Assembly: GCA_964433495.1 (NCBI GenBank)
Contig: CAYSRC010000031.1
Span: 1-27,713 of the forward strand
Reading direction: 5' to 3'
Source of the DNA: CAYSRC01 sp964433495
GTDB taxonomy: Bacteria > Bacillota > Clostridia > Oscillospirales > Ruminococcaceae
Length of the DNA stretch: 27,713 nucleotides
A program made the position numbers and the translations under genes. Below are positions 16,645 through 25,038 of this stretch, piece by piece. The number at the start of each line of letters is the position of its first letter. Position 1 is the first letter of the stretch. The notes beneath the pieces are model-generated. The model made no database searches. It worked only from the letters and a program-made list of their open reading frames with translations, and was not told the origin of the DNA.

Positions 16645-17004
16645 TCAGCTCTCCCCGTCCTCAAACGGGTTCCAGCGGCAGGCGGCAAGGTCGACCCTGC
16701 CGTCGGGCAGAAAGCGCGCGCCGTCCGCCCGCAGAAGCCGCTGCTGGGCGTCGAGGCCGCCGAACGCGAACGAGCCCGAGCAGCACCCGTTGCGGTCGAC
16801 CACCCTGAAGCAGGGCGTCCTCTCGGGGTCGGGGTTGACGTGCAGCGCATAGCCCACCACGCGCGACCAGCGGGGGTTGCCCGCGAGCGCCGCCACCTGA
16901 CCGTAGGTCGCCACCCTGCCCTTCGGTATCTCTCTGACAACGCGGTAGATCCGCTCAAAGGCGCTGCCGCCGCGCCCGCTTTCAACTGCCTTGTGCTCGC
17001 TCAA
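16645..17004 (-). CDS. MGMT/ATL-like DNA-binding alkyltransferase family protein
   Basis: This 119-residue protein has the compact C-terminal fold of O6-alkylguanine-DNA alkyltransferases: IPKGRVATYGQVAALAGNPRWSRVVG (the helix-turn-helix and arginine finger, given here only as landmarks), then NPDPERTPCFRVVDRNG. The usual reactive motif is PCHR; alkyltransferase-like proteins have PWHR. Here it reads PCFR: the cysteine is kept but the histidine that helps activate it is Phe. It may bind alkylated DNA and recruit excision repair rather than repair it directly. The start is TTG at 17004, overlapping the mltG stop as TTGA, with GAGGTG 6 bases upstream. It is the last gene of its operon before the terminator. 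Confidence 0.87.
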   Translation of the reverse strand: MSEHKAVESGRGGSAFERIYRVVREIPKGRVATYGQVAALAGNPRWSRVVGYALHVNPDPERTPCFRVVDRNGCCSGSFAFGGLDAQQRLLRADGARFLPDGRVDLAACRWNPFEDGES

Positions 17005-18200
17005 TTGTACACCTCGTTATAGCGGTTCGCGTGCTCGCTCGCCGTCATCGACCAGTAGAACGTCTCCTTGTCGGGGCCCGTGAAGAAGAAGTAGTAGGGC
17101 CAGTCGGGCTCGGGCGACAGCGTCCCCTCGATGGCGGTGATGCCGGGGTTGCAGATGGCGCCCACGATGATCCCCTCGTGCGAGAAGGTGTCATAGCCGT
17201 CCCGTATCCCCTCGGGGATGTTGTAGTACCCGTCGTAGTAGTATTGCAGCACCCCTGGGTAGTATCCGCCGCCGTACAGGTCGCCGTACTCGGCGAGGTC
17301 GCGGCGGTACCAGTCGCATGAGGTGTCCGACTCGAGGCAGGGGAAGTCGTCGCTCGCGAGGCGGTTGAAGAACACAGCCGCCACCTTCGGATAGCTGTCC
17401 TCGCCCACCGACTCCTTTTCGACGATCGACGCCATCGTGATAATCTGCTCGAGCGTGTAGCCGCTCGCCGCCACGGCGTCGGCATAGGGCTTTGCGACCC
17501 GCTCGTCAAAGTTGTCGAGCATGATCTGGATCATGTCGCGGGGCGTCGACCCCACGGGGAACGCGTAGGTGTCGGGGAACAGGAAGCCCTCGAGGCGGAT
17601 GAACTTGTCTTCGGACGACACCTCGTCGATAAAGCTCGCCTCGTATATCCCGTTGTTGCACGCGTCCACAAACTCGTCGACGGTGCACACCCCCATGTCG
17701 GACAGGATGAGCGCCATCTTGAGCGCCGTCGTGCCCTCGGGGAAGGTCACCGAAAAGGTCTCGACGTTCACAACCGTCTCGCGCCCCAGCTCCTCGGCGA
17801 TCTCCGCATAGCTCATCGAGGGGCTGAGGAGGTGGTCGCCGAAGTGGAACGTCCCGTCAAACCCCGCAAGACGGCAGTAGACCCTGAACGCCAGCTCGCT
17901 GCCGATGATCCCGCCCTCTTTGAGCACCCCGGCCACCTGCGCCGTGGACGCGCTTTCGGGCACGCTCACCGTCACCTCGGCCGCGGCGCCCCTCGGGCCG
18001 TTTATCTCGCGCACGACAAAGAACGCCAAAGCCGCGGCAATCACCGCGAGCGCCGCCAAAACGATGAGCACCGTCCTGCCCGCGCCGCCCTTTTTTGCGC
18101 GCCCGGGGCCGCGCTCAACGCCGTCCGCGCCGCCCGAGGCCGCGGCGCCCTTAGCCCTGAAGGTCGTCCCGCCCGTCTTTTGCGTTGTTTTAAACTTCAT
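17001..18200 (-). CDS. mltG: Endolytic murein transglycosylase MltG (YceG-like)
   Basis: This 399-residue protein has a basic cytosolic N-terminus, one membrane helix (about 43-63) and an extracellular YceG domain. Landmarks are EGFLFPDTYAFP around 204-215, the catalytic Glu in ASIVEKES (Glu261) and FNRLASDDFPCLESD near 278-292. MltG cleaves nascent peptidoglycan strands at the membrane and sets chain length. The stretch after LESD (TSCDWYRRD) differs from the common DPTVQYAL and is followed by a Gly/Tyr-rich segment. The ATG has AGAGGTAA upstream. It starts 8 bases after the DJ-1 stop and overlaps the MGMT-like gene, so it is in the same operon. Confidence 0.93.
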   Translation of the reverse strand: MKFKTTQKTGGTTFRAKGAAASGGADGVERGPGRAKKGGAGRTVLIVLAALAVIAAALAFFVVREINGPRGAAAEVTVSVPESASTAQVAGVLKEGGIIGSELAFRVYCRLAGFDGTFHFGDHLLSPSMSYAEIAEELGRETVVNVETFSVTFPEGTTALKMALILSDMGVCTVDEFVDACNNGIYEASFIDEVSSEDKFIRLEGFLFPDTYAFPVGSTPRDMIQIMLDNFDERVAKPYADAVAASGYTLEQIITMASIVEKESVGEDSYPKVAAVFFNRLASDDFPCLESDTSCDWYRRDLAEYGDLYGGGYYPGVLQYYYDGYYNIPEGIRDGYDTFSHEGIIVGAICNPGITAIEGTLSPEPDWPYYFFFTGPDKETFYWSMTASEHANRYNEVYN

Positions 18201-18208
18201 CTGTCACA

Positions 18209-18760
18209 TTACCTCTTTGTATGGCATATCGCCTTTGCTATCTCGGCGCTCTTTTCGCCGCCGCAGATGATCTCGGCGAGCTTGAGCGCAAAGTCGACCG
18301 CGCAGCCCGCCGCGCGCGCCGTCAAAAAGGGCGCGTCGTAGACGATGTCGCGGTCTTTAAAGCTGTCGCCGAGGTCTCCCTCAAAGCTCGGGAAGACCGT
18401 CGCCTTTTTGGTCTGAAGCAGGCCCTCGTGCGCAAGCACCGTCGGCGCGGCGCAGATGGCCGCCACCGTGATGTCGCGGGCGCTCGCGAGCCGCACCGCC
18501 CGTTTCACCGTCTCGCTCGCCTCGAGGTTGAGCGTGCCCGGCATCCCGCCCGGCAGCACGATCGCCTGGGTGTTGTCGTCGGGCAGAAAGATCTCCTCCG
18601 AGATGTCCGCCATCACCGTGACCCCGTGCGAGCTCGTGGGGGTCGAGCTGCCCACCCCGACGGTGGTCACCTTGACGCCCGCCCTGCGCAGGATGTCGAC
18701 GGGCGCCAGCGCCTCGACCTCCTCAAATCCGTCGGCCAAAAAAACATAAACCATCTTCAT
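18209..18760 (-). CDS. DJ-1/PfpI (YajL/ThiJ-like) family protein
   Basis: This 183-residue cytosolic protein of the DJ-1 superfamily has the N-terminal FLADGFEEVEA with the conserved Glu, IVLPGGMPG at about 67-75, and the nucleophile elbow AAICAAPTVL with Cys103. Members act as protein/nucleotide deglycases or stress chaperones; the exact activity is disputed and cannot be assigned from sequence. There are two possible starts, ATG at 18760 and ATG at 18754; AAAGGGG is only 1-2 bases from the first but about 7 from the second, so translation may begin at 18754 (MVYVFL). It lies between a GNAT gene and mltG with 7- and 8-base gaps. Confidence 0.92.
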   Translation of the reverse strand: MKMVYVFLADGFEEVEALAPVDILRRAGVKVTTVGVGSSTPTSSHGVTVMADISEEIFLPDDNTQAIVLPGGMPGTLNLEASETVKRAVRLASARDITVAAICAAPTVLAHEGLLQTKKATVFPSFEGDLGDSFKDRDIVYDAPFLTARAAGCAVDFALKLAEIICGGEKSAEIAKAICHTKR

Positions 18761-18767
18761 TCCCCTT

Positions 18768-19640
18768 TCAGTCGAACATCAAGTTCATATAGGGCTCCAT
18801 GTCCCTTATGCCCGACGAGGCAAGCAGCTGCTTTGCCATGCCGAACGGGACGACTTCACCCTCGTACCCGAAAACCGTCGACCCCGTCTCGAGCCTTGCC
18901 GTCGCGCCCGCGGGGTCTGTCTCGCGGATGAGGCGCTTTATGACCTCGGCCGCCGCCCCGACCGTCGTGCCGAGGCACTCTTTGATGTACATGCGTCTTC
19001 CGTTCATGCCGAACACGGCGTACGCCCGCTCGTCCCCGCGCTCGCACACCGCCGTGCGCTCGCCGTACTCGCGGCAGTCGCGCAGCACCGCGGCAATCCC
19101 CTTTTCGTCCCACATGACGTGGGGCGTGTCCGCAAGCGCCGCCTCGCGGATCCCATACACCGTCTCGGGCGACGCGCCGCCTATCGAAAAACGGTATCCC
19201 TTCTCGGGGGGCGCGGTGAGCATCCCGGGCCTTATGTTGACGAGCTTTAGAGAAAAGTCGGCGCGGTAGCCCCGTTTTTTATAAAAGTCAAAGAGGTGTC
19301 TGCCGCCCGGGACCAGCACGCTCATCGCGCAGCCCTGCTCCTTCGCGAGCTTTTCGCAGTGGCGCAGCAGCACCGACATAAAGCCCCGCCCGCGGTATTT
19401 TTTGTCGGTCGCCGCGCCGTAGACATAGCTTACGTCGACCGACCTGTCTTTATACACAAACTTCGCGGGCAGCATGGTGAGCATCGCAATCACCCCCGGC
19501 CCCTCGTCGCACAGGTAGGTATCGGACACCTTCGCCGCGTTTTTGTAAAAAAAGTCGACGTAGTTTATGGGGTCGTCAAACCCCTGCTGCCACAGCTCTT
19601 TTATCCTCGGGATGTCACGTTCGGTCGCTATCCTTATCAT
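18768..19640 (-). CDS. GNAT acetyltransferase, Eis-like
   Basis: This 290-residue protein has an N-terminal GNAT domain with VYGAATDKKYRGRGFMSVLL around 73-92 (acetyl-CoA loop RGRGFM), FYKKRGY near 119, and a C-terminal half with a second GNAT-like or sterol-carrier-like region, as in the longer Eis-type acetyltransferases. The substrate is unknown. Its ATG overlaps the stop of the DUF2156 gene as ATGA, with a GGTGAC-like site upstream. This pairing suggests that the two act together, perhaps on aminoacyl or cell-envelope substrates, but that is speculation. Confidence 0.87.
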   Translation of the reverse strand: MIRIATERDIPRIKELWQQGFDDPINYVDFFYKNAAKVSDTYLCDEGPGVIAMLTMLPAKFVYKDRSVDVSYVYGAATDKKYRGRGFMSVLLRHCEKLAKEQGCAMSVLVPGGRHLFDFYKKRGYRADFSLKLVNIRPGMLTAPPEKGYRFSIGGASPETVYGIREAALADTPHVMWDEKGIAAVLRDCREYGERTAVCERGDERAYAVFGMNGRRMYIKECLGTTVGAAAEVIKRLIRETDPAGATARLETGSTVFGYEGEVVPFGMAKQLLASSGIRDMEPYMNLMFD

Positions 19641-20527
19641 ACCAGTGTCACCACATGCTTTTCAAGCAGTTTCGCGGGGTTGTACGACAGCTTTGCCTTG
19701 CGCAGCCCCTCGTCGCCCACGTCGTCCTCGCGGTTGATGTACCTGTATCCCTGACAGAAAAAGCGCGAAAAATCCCTGTTGATCACGGTGTACGCGCCGT
19801 TGACGTCGTAGCGCGCCTTTTCAAAGTGGACGCAGAAGGTCTCGCCGTTTATCTCCTCGCCCATCGAGAACGCGACGACGCCCGCCCCGGTGCGGATCAT
19901 GCCGCCCTTGAAGCCGAGCTCATCAAAGTGTTTAAAGGCGAGGTGGGACGCGTTCTTCTCGTGCTCGAGCCCCTCGGGGTCATAGCCGATGTTCTGCTTG
20001 TACCACTCGTCGTTCATGCGCTCTGCGAGCCCGATGTTGTCCCCGTTTATCTCGACGAACTCGTACCCCGGGTTGTCCGCCTCAAAGCGGCTGATGTGGT
20101 TGCGCTTTGCGTGGAATTTTTTGCCCCGCAGGTTTATCAGGTCGTCGCTGTTGTAGACGTACTCGGCAAAGTCGCGCGACGCGTGGCTCTTGAACCTGCC
20201 CGGAAACAGCTGTCCGAGCAGCTCGACATCTTCTGCGCGCGCGGCGATTATCCTGAAATGCCCGCCGAGCGCCGCGCTCTGCTCGAGCATGTCCGCGACG
20301 GCGCGCGCAACGTCCCCCTCGCCCACGGGGAAGAGATAGGCGTGCGGCTCCTCGGTAAAGCGGACCACCGCGAGCCCGTCGTCCGAATAGGCCACCTGCG
20401 TGTCATAGGTGTCCTTCCAGATGAACAGGTTGCCGAAGGTGTATTCGCACCCGCGGTCGGGCGCATTTTTCAAAAGCCCCCCGAGGCGTTCCCCGTCCTC
20501 GAGGGAGATGGAGTGAAATTCGAGCAT
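19637..20527 (-). CDS. DUF2156 protein (phosphatidylglycerol lysyltransferase C-terminal-like)
   Basis: This 296-residue cytosolic protein corresponds to the soluble catalytic domain of MprF-type aminoacyl-phosphatidylglycerol synthases, without the membrane flippase part. Family landmarks are LRGKKFHAKRNHISRF near 133-148 and the C-terminal YINREDDVGDEGLRKAKLSY followed by NPA. The fold is two GNAT-like halves. The stand-alone form is common in Clostridia and its substrate is not known; it need not act on lipids. The gene starts 7 bases after tmk and its stop overlaps the next GNAT gene. The ribosome binding site is weak (TAGGG), so it may be coupled to tmk translation. Confidence 0.9.
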   Translation of the reverse strand: MLEFHSISLEDGERLGGLLKNAPDRGCEYTFGNLFIWKDTYDTQVAYSDDGLAVVRFTEEPHAYLFPVGEGDVARAVADMLEQSAALGGHFRIIAARAEDVELLGQLFPGRFKSHASRDFAEYVYNSDDLINLRGKKFHAKRNHISRFEADNPGYEFVEINGDNIGLAERMNDEWYKQNIGYDPEGLEHEKNASHLAFKHFDELGFKGGMIRTGAGVVAFSMGEEINGETFCVHFEKARYDVNGAYTVINRDFSRFFCQGYRYINREDDVGDEGLRKAKLSYNPAKLLEKHVVTLV

Positions 20528-20534
20528 ATAAACC

Positions 20535-21197
20535 CTACAGTCCTTTCCTAACCGTCTGCAAAATCTCCGCCGCGATGTCGTCCGCGGGGCGCATCTGCCC
20601 GCCGCGGTCGCAGCGTATCACCTGCCAGCCGCCCGTCTCGGCGCAAAACATGGCGGCCTCGCGGCAGTGCCGCTGAAACTCGATGTCCCGTTCGTGGATG
20701 TCCATCCTGCCGCTGTCGCCGCCGTAGCGCCCGAGCATGAGCCGCCTGCTCGTCTCGCACGTCACGTCGAGGTAGACGACGACGTCGGGCCGCGGGATGC
20801 CCATCTTGTCGTACTCGAGGTCGTACAGCCACTCGAGATAGGGCGCCCACTGCCCGCGCTCCAACTTGCACGCCTGATAGACGCCGTTGGACGTCGTATA
20901 CCGGTCTGCTATGAAAAGGCCGCCCTTTTCATACTCCTCGCGCCACTCGGTTCTATAGCTCGAAAAGCGGTCGACCGCGTACAGCACCGACGCCGCGTGG
21001 CATCCGACGTCGCCGGGGCGGCTGCCGTAGCTGCCCGCGAGGTACATCTCGACGGGCGCGCAGGCGGGCGTGCCGTACCGCGGGAAGCTGAGCCGCCGGG
21101 GCGAGAGCCCGAGCCCTGAGAGCCCCCGCTCGAGCAGGCCTGCCTGCGTCGCCTTGCCGCTGCCGTCAAGCCCCTCGATGACGACAAGCTTACCCAT
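20535..21197 (-). CDS. tmk: Thymidylate kinase
   Basis: This 220-residue P-loop kinase phosphorylates dTMP to dTDP. It has EGLDGSGKATQ at 8-18, an FPRYG substrate-binding stretch, the DRYTTSN motif near 97-103 and a LID region around 150-165. The position after the P-loop lysine is Ala rather than Ser/Thr, as I recall from other clostridial enzymes. The ATG lies 8 bases inside thyX, so the two consecutive steps of dTTP synthesis are overlapped and probably translated together. A GAGGGGG stretch about 11 bases upstream may serve as ribosome binding site. Confidence 0.94.
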   Translation of the reverse strand: MGKLVVIEGLDGSGKATQAGLLERGLSGLGLSPRRLSFPRYGTPACAPVEMYLAGSYGSRPGDVGCHAASVLYAVDRFSSYRTEWREEYEKGGLFIADRYTTSNGVYQACKLERGQWAPYLEWLYDLEYDKMGIPRPDVVVYLDVTCETSRRLMLGRYGGDSGRMDIHERDIEFQRHCREAAMFCAETGGWQVIRCDRGGQMRPADDIAAEILQTVRKGL

Positions 21198-21978
21198 TTT
21201 GACCCGCGCCCCCCTCGCCCTTGAGGCGGGCGTATTTTTCGCGCATCTCGGCCTGCCTGCCGCAGCTCATCTTGCCCTCGGGACAGGCGCCCGAGACGCA
21301 CCCCGGCCCCGCCGACCTGAACAGCGAGGGCGCGACGCCGCACACAAGGCGCAGCATCTCGTCCGCAAGCGCCCGTATCTCCCACTGCGCCCTGCTGCAG
21401 CAGCGGTGCTTGAAGAAGTTGAGCAGCGAGCGGGCGTTCATCGTCATGATGAGCTTGGTCTCGCACGCGTTGGGCAGCACAAAGCGCGCGTCCTCGATCG
21501 CCTGCTTCTCGGCCTTTTTCGCGGCCGCCTTCTCGCTCATGCCGTCCGCTTTGTACCGCTCGGCGTACCGCGCCTTTAACAGCTCGCTCAGCTTTTTATA
21601 GTCCTCTGCGTCCCGCTTCATCGCGCGCTCGTATATCTCGAGCGCCTCGGGGACCTCGGCCACCGCGGGCGGGGTGACATAGTTAAAATCGTCCAGCCGC
21701 ACGTACCGCTGGCTCTGCACGCTGTAGGACGCTATCCTGTGGCGCGTCAGCTGCGCCAAAAGCGAGCGCGAGACCCCCTCGACCGCAAAGGTGAAGGACG
21801 CGTGCTCGACGGGGCTCTCGTGCCCCATCGACGCGAGCATCTCGACAAATTCGCGCGACTTCTCCTCGCTCAAGCCGTCGGTGAGGCTCTCGACGTCCGA
21901 GCCCCAATAGCACAGCTTGGCCGCGCTTGCGACGATTTTTTCGGGCGGCGCCGTGTGCGCCAAAAGCAAAACCTTCAT
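21190..21978 (-). CDS. thyX: FAD-dependent thymidylate synthase ThyX
   Basis: This 262-residue enzyme makes dTMP from dUMP using methylene-THF, NAD(P)H and FAD. The ThyX signature RHR-x7-S is at 79-89 in the stretch LTRHRIASYSVQSQR. The HESPVEHASFTF motif at 53-64 supports FAD binding. The C-terminus has a cysteine-rich tail (GPGCVSGACPEGKMSCG) seen in clostridial members. The ATG at 21978 has AAAGGGA upstream; a longer frame to 22095 would overlap pcrA and lacks support. It follows pcrA by 58 bases and overlaps tmk. No thyA is in the window. Confidence 0.95.
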   Translation of the reverse strand: MKVLLLAHTAPPEKIVASAAKLCYWGSDVESLTDGLSEEKSREFVEMLASMGHESPVEHASFTFAVEGVSRSLLAQLTRHRIASYSVQSQRYVRLDDFNYVTPPAVAEVPEALEIYERAMKRDAEDYKKLSELLKARYAERYKADGMSEKAAAKKAEKQAIEDARFVLPNACETKLIMTMNARSLLNFFKHRCCSRAQWEIRALADEMLRLVCGVAPSLFRSAGPGCVSGACPEGKMSCGRQAEMREKYARLKGEGGAGQNG

Positions 21979-22036
21979 GCGTAATATCCCTTTCCCCGCG
22001 GGCGGCGTCCCTCCCGCAGCCGTCATGTAAACAATC

Positions 22037-24481
22037 TCAGAGCTTCTCCATCGGCGCGTAGTTGGCCATCGCCTTTTTGACGCCCGCCGTGTCAAAGGCT
22101 ATCTCGAGCAGCGTGTCGCCGCCGAGCGCCTTTGCGGACAGCACCGTGCCCTCGCCGAACACCCTGTGCGCGACCCTGTCGCCCTTTTTATAGTCCTTCT
22201 TCCCCGCGGCGGCCGCCCCCGGGCGGGCCCCGCCGACCGATATGCCCTCAAACGGCTTTGCCCGCCCGTATGAGGGCCCGGGCGCGGGGCGGCGGCCGTC
22301 TATCAGGTCGTTTGCCATCCCGTTTGCGCGCCTGTACTCGTTCTGCGCGGGAGACCCCCACGCGGGCGCGCCCGTGCGCCAGGACGGCTTGCGCTCGACG
22401 CCCTGCTCCTCGCGCAGCTCGGGCGAAAACTCGTCGACAAACCGCGAGCGCATGTTGCGGGAGGTCCTGCCGAACAGCATCCTCGTCTCGGCGTGGGTGA
22501 GGTACAGCTTGCGTTTTGCCCGCGTGATGCCGACGTAGGCGAGCCGCCTCTCCTCCTCGACGTCGTCCCTGTTGTAGCGGGACTGCTCGCCGGGGAATAT
22601 CCCCTCCTCCATGCCGATCATATAGACGCAGTCAAACTCGAGCCCCTTGGCGCTGTGCAGCGTCATCAGGACGACCGCGTCGGCGTTCTCGTCATAGCTG
22701 TCGATGCCCGCGACGAGCGATATCTCCTCTAAAAAGCCCGCGAGGTCTCCGTCGGGGTTCTCGCTTTGGTACGCGCGCACGGCGGACACCAGCTCGTCGA
22801 CGTTTTGCAGGCGCGTCGCGCCCTCGTCCCCCTGCGCGACGAGCATGTCGCGGTAGCCGGTGAGCTCGATGACTCTTTGCACAAAGTCGCCGAGACCGCA
22901 GCTCTCGCTCTCTTCGCACAGCCTGTCGTACATCTGCGCGAAGTCGGCAAGCGGCTTTTTCGCCCTCGAGAGGTCGGGGTAGTGTTCGGCCTCCCGTATC
23001 ACCTCGAGCATGGGCACACCGAGACCCGCCGCGATGTCCGCGATCGCCGTCACCGTCGCGCCGCCTATCTTGCGCGCGGGGCGGTTGAGGATGCGCATCA
23101 GCCGCAGGTCGTCGGCGGGGTTCTCGACGATCGAGAGGTACGAGATGATGTCCTTGACCTCGGCGCGGTCGTAAAACCGCAGCCCGCCGATTACCCTGTA
23201 GGGCAGCCCCGAGCGAGCGAAGAGGTTTTCGACGCTGTTGGACTGCGCGTTCATGCGGTAGAGCACCGCCTGGGAGGAGAGGGGGATCCCCGCCTCGCGG
23301 TTCCCCAGCACCTCGCGCAGCACAAACCTCGCCTCGTCCGTCTCGTCGTCGGCGCGGTAGACGGTGATGCGCTCGCCGTCGCCCACGTCGGTCCACAGCT
23401 TTTTGCCCTTGCGCCCCGTGTTGTGCGAGATGACCTCGTTTGCGGCGTCGAGGATGCGCGAGGTCGAGCGGTAGTTCTGCTCGAGCCGTATGACCCCGGC
23501 GCCGGGGAAGGCGTTTTCAAAGCCGAGGATGTTTTCGACCGTCGCCCCGCGGAACCTGTATATGCTCTGGTCGTCGTCGCCCACGACGCAGAGGTTGCGG
23601 TGCGCGCCCGTCAGCAGCGAGACGAGCCTGTACTGCGCGTAGCTTGTGTCCTGATACTCGTCGACCATGACGTACCGAAAGCGCCTGTGATACCGCTCGC
23701 GGACCTCGGGGTTGTCGCTGAGCAGCCTGACGGTGTAAAAGATGAGGTCGTCAAAGTCGAACGCCCCCGCCTTTTTAAGGCGGCTCTGGTATATCTTATA
23801 CACCCGCGCGACGACGCCCGCCCGCAGGTCACCCTGCGCGGGGGTGTTTTCGTCGGGGGAGACGAGCTCGTCCTTGAGCCTGCTTATCCTGCCCGCAAGC
23901 CAGCGCGGCGGGAACATCCGATCGTCGATGCCCTCCTGCTTGCAGATCTCCTTGAGGACGCGCCCCGTGTCGTCCGAATCATAGATGGTGAAGGATTTGG
24001 GGAAGCCCAGCAGGTCGGCGTGACTTCTCAGGATGCGCACGCAGGCCGAATGAAAGGTGGACGCGAACACCTCGCGCCCCGCGTCCCCCACCGCGGCGCA
24101 TATCCTGCTCTTGAGCTCGCCCGCCGCCTTGTTGGTGAAGGTTATCGCGAGTATGTTCCACGGCTCGACGCCGCCCGCCCGCATCAGGGGCAAAAGCTCG
24201 TCCGGCAGAGGGCCGCCCGTCTGCGCCGCGCTCTTGAGCGCGGCCAGCTCCCCGTCCGACGGCTCGCGCGCCAAAAAGTCGGACGAATAGGCGTTGCCGA
24301 AGCGGATGAGGCAGTTTATGCGGTTGACGACCACCGTCGTCTTGCCGCTGCCCGCCCCCGCCAAAATCAAAAGCGGGCCCTCGGTGGACAGCGCCGCGCG
24401 GCGCTGCTGCTCGTTGAGATGTGAGAAGCAGCGCTCGATGTACCGCCGCCGAAGCTCTAAAAATTCCCCTTTGTCTGCCAT
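22037..24481 (-). CDS. pcrA: ATP-dependent DNA helicase PcrA/UvrD
   Basis: This 814-residue SF1A helicase unwinds DNA 3' to 5' in excision repair, replication restart and removal of RecA or stalled polymerase. Visible motifs are LNEQQRRAA (Q motif), Walker A AGAGSGKTT at 41-49, VDEYQDTSYAQYRL (motif II), GDDDQSIYRFRGA (III), QNYRST (IV), LMTLHSAKGLEFD (V) and VGITRAKRKLYLTHA (VI). A C-terminal Tudor-like domain (KGDRVAHRVFGEGTV onward) is that which binds RNA polymerase in PcrA. An insertion of about 45 residues after residue 60 makes it longer than the common 730-750. The ATG has AAGGAAG upstream, and a promoter stands about 100 bases ahead. Confidence 0.96.
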   Translation of the reverse strand: MADKGEFLELRRRYIERCFSHLNEQQRRAALSTEGPLLILAGAGSGKTTVVVNRINCLIRFGNAYSSDFLAREPSDGELAALKSAAQTGGPLPDELLPLMRAGGVEPWNILAITFTNKAAGELKSRICAAVGDAGREVFASTFHSACVRILRSHADLLGFPKSFTIYDSDDTGRVLKEICKQEGIDDRMFPPRWLAGRISRLKDELVSPDENTPAQGDLRAGVVARVYKIYQSRLKKAGAFDFDDLIFYTVRLLSDNPEVRERYHRRFRYVMVDEYQDTSYAQYRLVSLLTGAHRNLCVVGDDDQSIYRFRGATVENILGFENAFPGAGVIRLEQNYRSTSRILDAANEVISHNTGRKGKKLWTDVGDGERITVYRADDETDEARFVLREVLGNREAGIPLSSQAVLYRMNAQSNSVENLFARSGLPYRVIGGLRFYDRAEVKDIISYLSIVENPADDLRLMRILNRPARKIGGATVTAIADIAAGLGVPMLEVIREAEHYPDLSRAKKPLADFAQMYDRLCEESESCGLGDFVQRVIELTGYRDMLVAQGDEGATRLQNVDELVSAVRAYQSENPDGDLAGFLEEISLVAGIDSYDENADAVVLMTLHSAKGLEFDCVYMIGMEEGIFPGEQSRYNRDDVEEERRLAYVGITRAKRKLYLTHAETRMLFGRTSRNMRSRFVDEFSPELREEQGVERKPSWRTGAPAWGSPAQNEYRRANGMANDLIDGRRPAPGPSYGRAKPFEGISVGGARPGAAAAGKKDYKKGDRVAHRVFGEGTVLSAKALGGDTLLEIAFDTAGVKKAMANYAPMEKL

Positions 24482-24579
24482 CAGTCTTCCTTACTGTTAC
24501 CCGAAAAATATATACCGAAAACGGCCGGGCGTCCGCGCGCCTCTTGCAGCGCTGCGCCCGCCCAAACTGCTTTGTTTTA

Positions 24580-24608
24580 ATTGTACCACAAAAGCGCCCG
24601 AATGAAAA
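24580..24608 (-). promoter_or_regulatory. Extended -10 promoter of pcrA
   Basis: On the minus strand TACAAT (24580-24585) is directly preceded by TGG, an extended -10, and TTTTCA (24603-24608) lies 17 bases upstream. The predicted leader to the pcrA ATG is about 90 nt. Confidence 0.62.
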
Positions 24609-24703
24609 GCAAGCAAAGCGCCCGACCGAGCCGCGCCGTGCCGGCCGCAGAGCGCGGCTGACGGGACAGGACAGCAGGGGGACTCGGGCGGCAAAGCGGC
24701 GGC

Positions 24704-24719
24704 GCCCTGAATTCAGGGC
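24704..24719. repeat. 16-bp perfect palindrome
   Basis: The sequence GCCCTGAATTCAGGGC is a perfect dyad, about 95 bases upstream of the -35 box of pcrA. It could be a binding site for a dimeric regulator or just an inverted repeat; there is no loop or T-tract for a terminator. Confidence 0.55.
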
Positions 24720-25001
24720 ATTTGTAAAGGGCAACCCCTCCGCAGAGGGATCGCCCTTCGGCGGACATCGAAAGACGGGCCCGTCGCCGCGGCCGTATTC
24801 TGTTTTTTCGTATCGGACTATGACGGCCGCGCAAACTCCCTTTTGCGGAACGGGGGACGACGTCGCTTCCCCGTCCGCCGCCGTGCGTCGTCCTTCACAC
24901 CCCGTCGGGGGCGCGTCTAAAAGCGTTCTCCCTTCGTGACATCGGGCATTTCGGGTGAGGGTCCTCCCGCGGCCCGCCGTCCTCCGCGGATTTTCGGTTG
25001 C

Positions 25002-25022
25002 AAAAGCCCCTTATCGCGGGGC
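25002..25022 (-). terminator. Probable terminator of the MATE gene
   Basis: On the minus strand a GCCCC/GGGGC stem with a 7-base loop is followed by TTTT, starting 17 bases after the stop of the MATE reading frame. The stem is short (5 bp), so strength is uncertain. Confidence 0.5.
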
Positions 25023-25038
25023 GCACGGGCCCCGACGT

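Larger units (their letters stand above)
24482..25038. other. Intergenic region between MATE and pcrA genes
   Basis: About 560 bases without a supportable gene. It holds the pcrA promoter (24580-24608), a 16-bp perfect palindrome (24704-24719), a compound hairpin (24727-24758) in which AAGGGC/GCCCTT encloses CCCTC/GAGGG, and a probable terminator of the MATE gene (25002-25022). Between about 24760 and 25000 I see nothing of note. Confidence 0.5.

Noticed and set aside
22766..24424. Plus-strand open frame of 552 codons opposite pcrA
   Set aside because: All helicase motifs are on the minus strand; the antisense frame has no recognisable domain.
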